Shown piece by piece: positions 58,744 through 64,000 of a DNA stretch of 64,000 bases. Location of the stretch: positions 149,704,257 to 149,768,256 of the forward strand of contig OY987298.1 of assembly GCA_963920635.1 (NCBI GenBank). The letters are read 5' to 3'. This DNA comes from Pseudeuparius sepicola (taxonomy: Eukaryota > Arthropoda > Insecta > Coleoptera > Anthribidae). A model generated the notes under the pieces. The model was not told where the DNA came from. It worked only from the letters and a program-made list of their open reading frames with translations, and did no database searches. Positions within the stretch are counted from its first letter, which is position 1. Every line of letters starts with the position of its first letter. The position numbers and the translations under genes are program-made.

Positions 58744-59474
58744 TAATAAAAACCCTAAGTAGATACCTACTTATATTATCATATTAATAGAGCTTTAGTC
58801 ATTTTATTTGTAAATAATTTAAGTGTTTATAGGGTAAAAACTTCCTAGCACCGTCCTGCATTTCGGATGGTACAAAAAATGTCACATACCCTTTGCTTTG
58901 ACAGATATAACTTTAGGGACGCCGAATTATCAGTTTTCCCCCCTCTATGGTCTTGCCTTTCTACTATGCCTTTGAATATAGAACCGCAGGAAGGAGCAAA
59001 TTTGGGCCAGGACAGTCTCTGCATATGGCGGTATGCCGTTTCCGTTTTTACAGTGGCGCGCACTTTTGAGTTGTTTGAACAAATTGATCCAGGCAGAAAT
59101 TCTCATTTTTCGTGAAATCAGTATTTACAATACAGGCAAAAAATTGCAATAATTCTAATTTTAAATTACCAATTATGAAGTAGGTACCTACCTATGACAC
59201 TTTGGTGCACGGTCTCAAAAGTTAATTTAATTTACAAAATTACTTACTGATCGATTATTATCGTCAAACATTTTAGTTTTGGAGGTCAGGGAAGTGCCAC
59301 AAGCCGCACAGCTAAGCATAATAACTCGAAAAAGTATCTAAATACCACATACTGACACATATATGACCGTGTCAGATATCAAAATATTGTGTCAAAACTT
59401 GGTTACTACTCGGGGCAATTTCCATCTCACATATTTTATAATACTTTGGAGCTTAGAAATAAAACGACATCAAA
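58744..59474. other. Unassigned, with a diverged hAT MITE end
   Basis: Bases 58979-59047 resemble the right part of the MITE at 20398-20762 (aggaaggagcaaatttgggc, cagtctctgcatatggcggt). Otherwise nothing was recognised. Frames on both strands across 58845-59115 are shadows of this repeat. Confidence 0.5.
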
Positions 59475-60820
59475 CAATTCATACTTTTACTATTTATTAT
59501 AATATGAAAACAAAAACAGTATAAATCGCTAAGATTCATGAAATATGCTCATCTTATTGAATATAATTATCGTGTTGTTCTCGTTGAATTAAACTCATGC
59601 AGAAAACAAATCACATATTGGGCGCACTCATTATCCAACGAAACAGTTTTGATAAATTGGAAAAAATATATATATCGCATACTTAAGGCCTAACTTAGGG
59701 TACAGTAGGTACGCTACAATTCGACTAAGTTTTTCAAAGTAGTAAAAAAGATGGGACCACTTTTTCCACAAATTTAGAAAAATGTATTGTCAAAATTTAT
59801 TATTATGAAAAATAGTGCTCCAGATCTTTTAAAATACAGGACGATTCGTATTTACTGATTGGATAGTTGTATAAAGTAGTCAATTTAGAATCATCCTGTA
59901 CAAAAACGCTGTATGACTAAGATGCTCACAATATAAAAAATAGACAGTAACGGATCTTACCTTGTCTATTTATTGAAAATAAATAAATAGACTTTCGGTC
60001 AAAAAAATGACCTTTCAATATAATATCACTAACAAAGTATAAATTAAAAATTATTTTACTTATACTTATTGCACTTTACCTACGATTTTGAGCTTCTCAA
60101 GTGACAAAATCATCACTACTAAATAATATTTTATGCGAATATAAATGACTAACTCGTTGTAACGATATAGGAATTACATAAATGCAGGGACTACAACATA
60201 ATAATAAGTATTATATTTTAGATCACATTAATATTAATTAGTATAATAGGCTTCTAGCGAGGCAAAATAGTGAAATTCTCTATACCATTTTTCTAACCGT
60301 AAAAACGAATGAAATTTGTCTATAAATGAAATATTATTGAACATTACAAATTTTGATAAGGTCGATCAGAAAATGGTACAGAAAATCGCACAGAATAACG
60401 ATTAATTCCTAAAGTAGAAATCACATTTCTAGCGAAAAAATGGAAGACAACACAAATTTTGTTGTTGATTGTCTTAAAAATTGTAAACTATAATTAAAAT
60501 TTATAAAAATTGTTGATAAAACGATATTAATTACTAAAAAGATATTCAAGAACTACATAGTCGATCAGCTTTAGTTTTTAGTAGAATTTTTTTATTTTGC
60601 TTTCAAAACAAAATAACAACATTTAAAAATAATTATCTACGTTTAACAGGAAAATATATTAATCTGCAATATATTAAATCTATAGCAATAATATTTCCTA
60701 GTCTATACAAATTACAGAGCTTTGATATGTGCAAAATATAATTTTTTAAAAAACCTACAATGTCACTTTTTTCGTCTGAAAATTTTATAGTACCTAACTA
60801 ATCATAGCGTTCCATCTGTT
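59475..60820 (-). other. Probable 3' UTR of the terminal exon
   Basis: About 1.35 kb of AT-rich sequence following the stop codon on the minus strand, nearly free of the repeats that fill the window. A poly(A) signal AATAAA (complement at 59493-59498) is followed by a T/G-rich stretch, suggesting cleavage near 59475. One 62-bp TA-flanked mini-element (59837-59898, ends CAGGACGATTC and CAGGATGATTC) lies inside. Confidence 0.4.
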
Positions 60821-60967
60821 TTAAATGATAATTTCAACGTATTGATTTGGTGGAAAGTTAGCGGCATTTTTGTCCTGATCGGACCTCAGCAGGCCATCCT
60901 GAAGTAGCCTGGACTCCATCATGGGAATGTGTCCCATGGGGGGCAGAGCAACACACTCTGGTGGCAT
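60821..60967 (-). CDS. Terminal coding exon of an unrecognised host gene
   Basis: On the minus strand a good acceptor (attttgcag) is followed by 48 codons and TAA. The peptide runs MPPECVALPPMGHIPMMESR, LLQDGLLRSDQDKNAANFPP, NQYVEIII. The exon is clearly richer in G and C than its flanks, and this is the only frame open throughout. A long low-repeat 3' UTR follows. I do not recognise the protein; proline- and methionine-rich tails like this occur in regulatory proteins. Joining it to the THAP exon 690 bp upstream would need phase 1, which hits a stop after about 36 codons, so they are probably different genes or lack an intermediate exon. Confidence 0.5.
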   Translation of the reverse strand: MPPECVALPPMGHIPMMESRLLQDGLLRSDQDKNAANFPPNQYVEIII

Positions 60968-61053
60968 CTGCAAAATTATGTACTTATAACATTGAGTGAT
61001 TAGTATATTATGTGGGTAACGAGAATTTTTAATGACGGCTATTAAGACATGAG
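60968..61053. other. Intron-like flank of the terminal exon
   Basis: Short AT-rich stretch upstream of the acceptor; no feature beyond the polypyrimidine-like run before the AG. Confidence 0.3.
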
Positions 61054-61234
61054 CGTTGACTGACGTATTTATAAAGACTTCTCACGGCTATAGCTTCATG
61101 TCCTGGAAAACAGATTGCTCTGATGGCTAACAATGTGTTTTGCATTGTATTTTGTCTCCGGAAAGCGCATGGTGAGTTGAAAAAGTGTCAGGCATGACAG
61201 CCGTGAGCAATCTTTATTAATACGTCAATCAACG
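61054..61234. mobile_element. Family I MITE, copy 3
   Basis: 181 bp, ends CGTTGACTGACG and complement of CGTTGATTGACG, with the 7-bp direct repeat ACATGAG at 61047-61053 and 61235-61241. Inverted orientation relative to copy 1. Confidence 0.8.
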
Positions 61235-61658
61235 ACATGAGTATGAGAGCCATTAAATGCGAGTTACATCGGCACCGTCCCAATGACAAGGCTCGGCAGC
61301 TGTAAGCGATGAGTCATCCAAGGGAGGTGGGCCTCTAAGGGGCCAAATTAGAATTTCAAGATGTTAACTTCGTAAATTTGGTAAAAAAAAACACTTTAAA
61401 ATGATTGTTTACATAATATATATAATAATAATCATCTACGAGAGTGAAAATCGCATTTTCAAGGGCTTTTGGTGCATTTAGATATTTAACGGTAAAATTT
61501 TCGTAAATGCCAATTATCTCTTATTTGCGTGCCTAGAAACAACTAAATTCGAATGAATAAAACCATAAAACTTCCTTATTTTAAGGTGGTTACGTTTAAT
61601 CATGTAATATTGTTAGGTATAACACTTTCCAAACAGTCCAAACCAAAACTACTTTTAC

Positions 61659-61803
61659 CCTGGAACTGTGTAGGAACAAAATCTCTTTTGATGGTCTTAA
61701 CCCACTTTTCCCCTAAAATGGGGTCTTTAAGGAGAAAAGCGGACACTTTAGGACCGCTTTTGTAGTTTCCCTTGCAGTTGGGAATGGAACACGTCCACGG
61801 CAT
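61659..61803 (-). CDS. THAP zinc-finger protein, first coding exon
   Basis: From ATG at 61803 the minus strand reads MPWTCSIPNCKGNYKSGPKV, then SAFLLKDPILGEKWVKTIKR and DFVPTQFQ. This is the first half of a THAP domain: the C-X4-C pair, the FPxD-like segment (altered to LLKDP), the invariant tryptophan, and the IKRxxFVPT block that precedes the missing C-X2-H half. The sequence ccagg|gtaaaagt at 61659/61658 is a good splice donor, which explains why the second half is absent. THAP proteins bind specific DNA and act in transcription, and the domain also occurs in P-element-like transposases. I see no second exon with the C-X2-H half in the 690 bp down to 60968. Confidence 0.7.
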
Positions 61804-62482
61804 GATTTAAATAAATCCGAAACTATAGACACAACCTAAAACCTATAAAATAAAATTGAATTTTAATCACTTTATTCTGAATCACTGCTGTTTTACCACC
61901 TTGTTAATAAAAGTATCCATTCAGTAAAGTTCGGCGTGTGCCAGTCGATGTGGCAACCGCGCTCGTATTTATCGCCCACTGCCCACTCGGGCTTAGAAAA
62001 TGCGAATATTGCACTGACTGAAACCTGCAGCTCGATTCAAGTGATCCCATAAGGATTGGCCTTCTTGGCGTAGTAAATTCTTCTATGATATTACTAAGAA
62101 AACACAGTCCAACACACAATAAACACAACAAACGTTCGTTAAAACAGGAAAATCGCCAGACAAGTAAAGGTAAACAACTACAAAAAGATACCTCCCTCTG
62201 ATGACGTAATGACGTTTTGCGTCGCCAGATGGCGGGCCTTTATCGTTGCGACGGTGCCGCGCCGGTTATATACATTATTTTTTATAACCAGTCATAAAAA
62301 CCTCATAAGTTATTGAAATATGTCAAAATAAAATAATGTGCCCATAACCTTGTGGATTTAATTTTTTCTAACCCGCAAACTAAAAAATTAAGTCGTTTTC
62401 TGAAAACCTGTTAATCTTATATTTGTCTTTGAAATCTTACGGCTAAAAAAATGTTTGCAATTCATTTTCCACAATTTATTAA
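61804..62482. promoter_or_regulatory. Upstream region of the THAP exon
   Basis: Contains a GC-richer, CpG-bearing block at 62195-62275 (gacgtaatgacgttttgcgt, gatggcgggcc) that could be a promoter for the minus-strand gene. A 75-codon minus frame (61904-62131) begins with a hydrophobic stretch but has no recognisable domain. The promoter role is inferred from position and composition only. Confidence 0.3.
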
Positions 62483-62809
62483 GAGGAGGTTGCCAACAGC
62501 GAAAGTAACGTTAGATTTCGTATTTTTTTAAGTTGTATAGCATAAAATCTAATAACGTTTTACCTGGCAAAAATTTAGTTGTTTTCATTTTAATCATAAG
62601 ATCTTAAAAGCATATTCACTGGAATTATTATTTTTCCCAAGGTTTTCATAACCTATAAAACAAAACACTGCTTTTAAGATCTTATGATTAAAATGAAGAC
62701 AGAGATGTTTGTACTAAATTTTTGCCACGTAAAATGTTATTAGATTTTATGCTATACAACTTAAAAAAATACGAAATCTAACGTCACTTTCGCTGTCGGC
62801 AACCCTCTC
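62483..62809. mobile_element. Family J MITE, copy 2, TTAA duplication
   Basis: 327 bp with GAGGAGGTTGCC/GAGAGGGTTGCC ends, between TTAA at 62479-62482 and 62810-62813. Aligns over its length with 40415-40742. TTAA duplication is known for piggyBac and Kolobok elements. Confidence 0.8.
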
Positions 62810-62973
62810 TTAAATTCTCAATTTCGCTCTTGATATCGCACATTTTCACCGATTTTCGCTGCAAAAAGCATCCATAAATTTTAAATCTGCCATTTTAAAT
62901 TAATTTTAAATAAAAGAAAACAAAAGTTCGATTTTTTTTCTAACTTTTTTATATTTTGAGTAATAGTATACTT

Positions 62974-63090
62974 CATTACGAGTCTGGAAATAAAGATTTT
63001 TCCGTGCGCGCGTGACAAATTCCCGTGTGAGGCGCAGCCGAACACGGGAAGTCATGCAAGCACGGAAAAATCTATTTCTGGACGTGTAAT
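62974..63090. repeat. Foldback flank of family K
   Basis: tctggaaataaagatttttc and its complement near 63071-63090 enclose a smaller inverted pair (cccgtgtgaggc, gccgaacacggg). The right part is also found at 13834-13880 next to the first K copy. Confidence 0.5.
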
Positions 63091-63099
63091 GAACGATAT

Positions 63100-63563
63100 T
63101 TTTATTATACTTCTTTGAACACGGAAACTTAAAACATTTTATCGGCATATTATAATAAATTTAATTGACAAAAAATACACAATGCAGACAATATAGTGTT
63201 TGGTATGTATGATGCGTTTCCATGGTTACTCTCAAATTATTTCAAAGGTGCTTTGTTGTAAATTGTCAGATAAGGTGAATAAAACGTCAAAAATATTACA
63301 GAAATGTATCTAAACATTGAAACACTTAAGAATTAAAATACAAAATAGGTACATGTTAAATATCAGAGAGCATATAGAGTTTCTTAAATTTAGTTTACTT
63401 TGATGTATATTTCTATTTTAAAGCCATATATTCGGTATTTTTATTCAGCGCACGGAAAGTTTTTCCATGCGCTGTTTCCGTGCGCTAGCCCGAAAAACCC
63501 TATCTTTCATTATTGCTAAAACAGATGAAAATAAGGTGTTTTCAAAGAAGTATAATAAAAAAA
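63100..63563. mobile_element. Family K element, copy 2
   Basis: Matches 13886-14500 but lacks its 190-bp inner block and has a small extra inverted segment near 63460-63500 (cgcacggaaagt, tttccgtgcgc). Ends tttttattatacttctttga and complement. Confidence 0.65.
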
Positions 63564-64000
63564 CTATTTTTGATATATTCGTTAAAATGTCAATAATTTC
63601 GCAGATATGCGCTACAGTGGCATAACCTTATTTGAGCTGAAAAAGTATTCGAATCATGCATACGCAATACTTTAAACATATTTTCAAAAATTTCCCCATA
63701 AGAGCTGTATACATGGTACGCGACAGTGTACAGGGTCTTCACGCGAAAACTCCAACCACCCTATTCCTATTATTTCTCTAATTTCTTGCATACGTTACAA
63801 AATACTCTTACAAAATAATATCTAGAATTTTCGCTTTGTCAGCTGGTTGATCAGACCATCCCATAATTCCAAAATAGTGTTTATTCTTCTGCAATTCACC
63901 TAATGGTCTGTGCAGTGTGCATACCATTTTCTTCATGTGCATGGAAATTTCATGTCATCGCAAACAAATCTATAAAACTGCTAAATACTGGACGCAAAGA
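63564..64000. other. Unassigned
   Basis: No gene seen. A lone tacagggtcttcacgcgaaa at 63729 resembles the termini of the TA-flanked elements; its partner is not in the window. Confidence 0.35.

Overview
The window reads as eukaryotic nuclear DNA from an insect: AT-rich, almost without long open frames, and packed with transposable elements. Several idioms resemble lepidopteran genomes: an RTE-like LINE tail at about 4360-4625, the frequent taggtaccta-type palindromes, and a Dong/R4-type LINE in a TAA microsatellite. The order is an inference only. No complete host gene is present. Host-like coding is limited to a THAP zinc-finger first exon (61659-61803, minus), a GC-richer terminal exon with a long 3' UTR (59475-60967, minus), and weak single-exon candidates at 35309-35398 and 1787-2191.

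Layout. 1-8 kb: TA-flanked foldback elements, a 5'-truncated Dong/R4 LINE and two 60-bp mini-elements. 8.7-19 kb: two element families that nest in each other. Family F has CCTCAGAG ends and 6-bp target duplications. Family E is always flanked by TATA. A third family, L, has a 9-bp duplication and a local inverted rearrangement. 19.5-23 kb: an LTR-like promoter block, a head-to-head Penelope-like element with a GIY-YIG domain, and a hAT element made of 18-bp CGATA repeats. 23-26 kb: a foldback carrying a broken mariner-like transposase. 26.2-31.1 kb: a five-copy tandem array of about 0.95 kb. 31.2-33.5 kb: three TA-inserted palindromic elements, nested. 34-39 kb: mostly unassigned. 40.3-43.3 kb: a 250/264-bp satellite with higher-order structure, interrupted by two nested mobile elements. 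43.9-53 kb: further foldbacks, E and F copies, a 2.5-kb hAT-like element and tRNA-like sequences. 53-58.7 kb: a hAT element with transposase remnants inside an older foldback, a 2.2-kb hAT element, and a 41-bp minisatellite. 59.4-62 kb: the most host-like stretch. 62.5-64 kb: more mobile-element copies.

Most element calls rest on boundaries readable in the sequence: terminal inverted repeats plus target-site duplications, several confirmed by an uninterrupted copy of the same site elsewhere in the window. The window is best understood as a record of nested transposition. The strongest candidates for something undescribed are family F, family E, the nested CAGGG/TA palindromes, and tiny hairpins flanked by 8- and 9-bp direct repeats.
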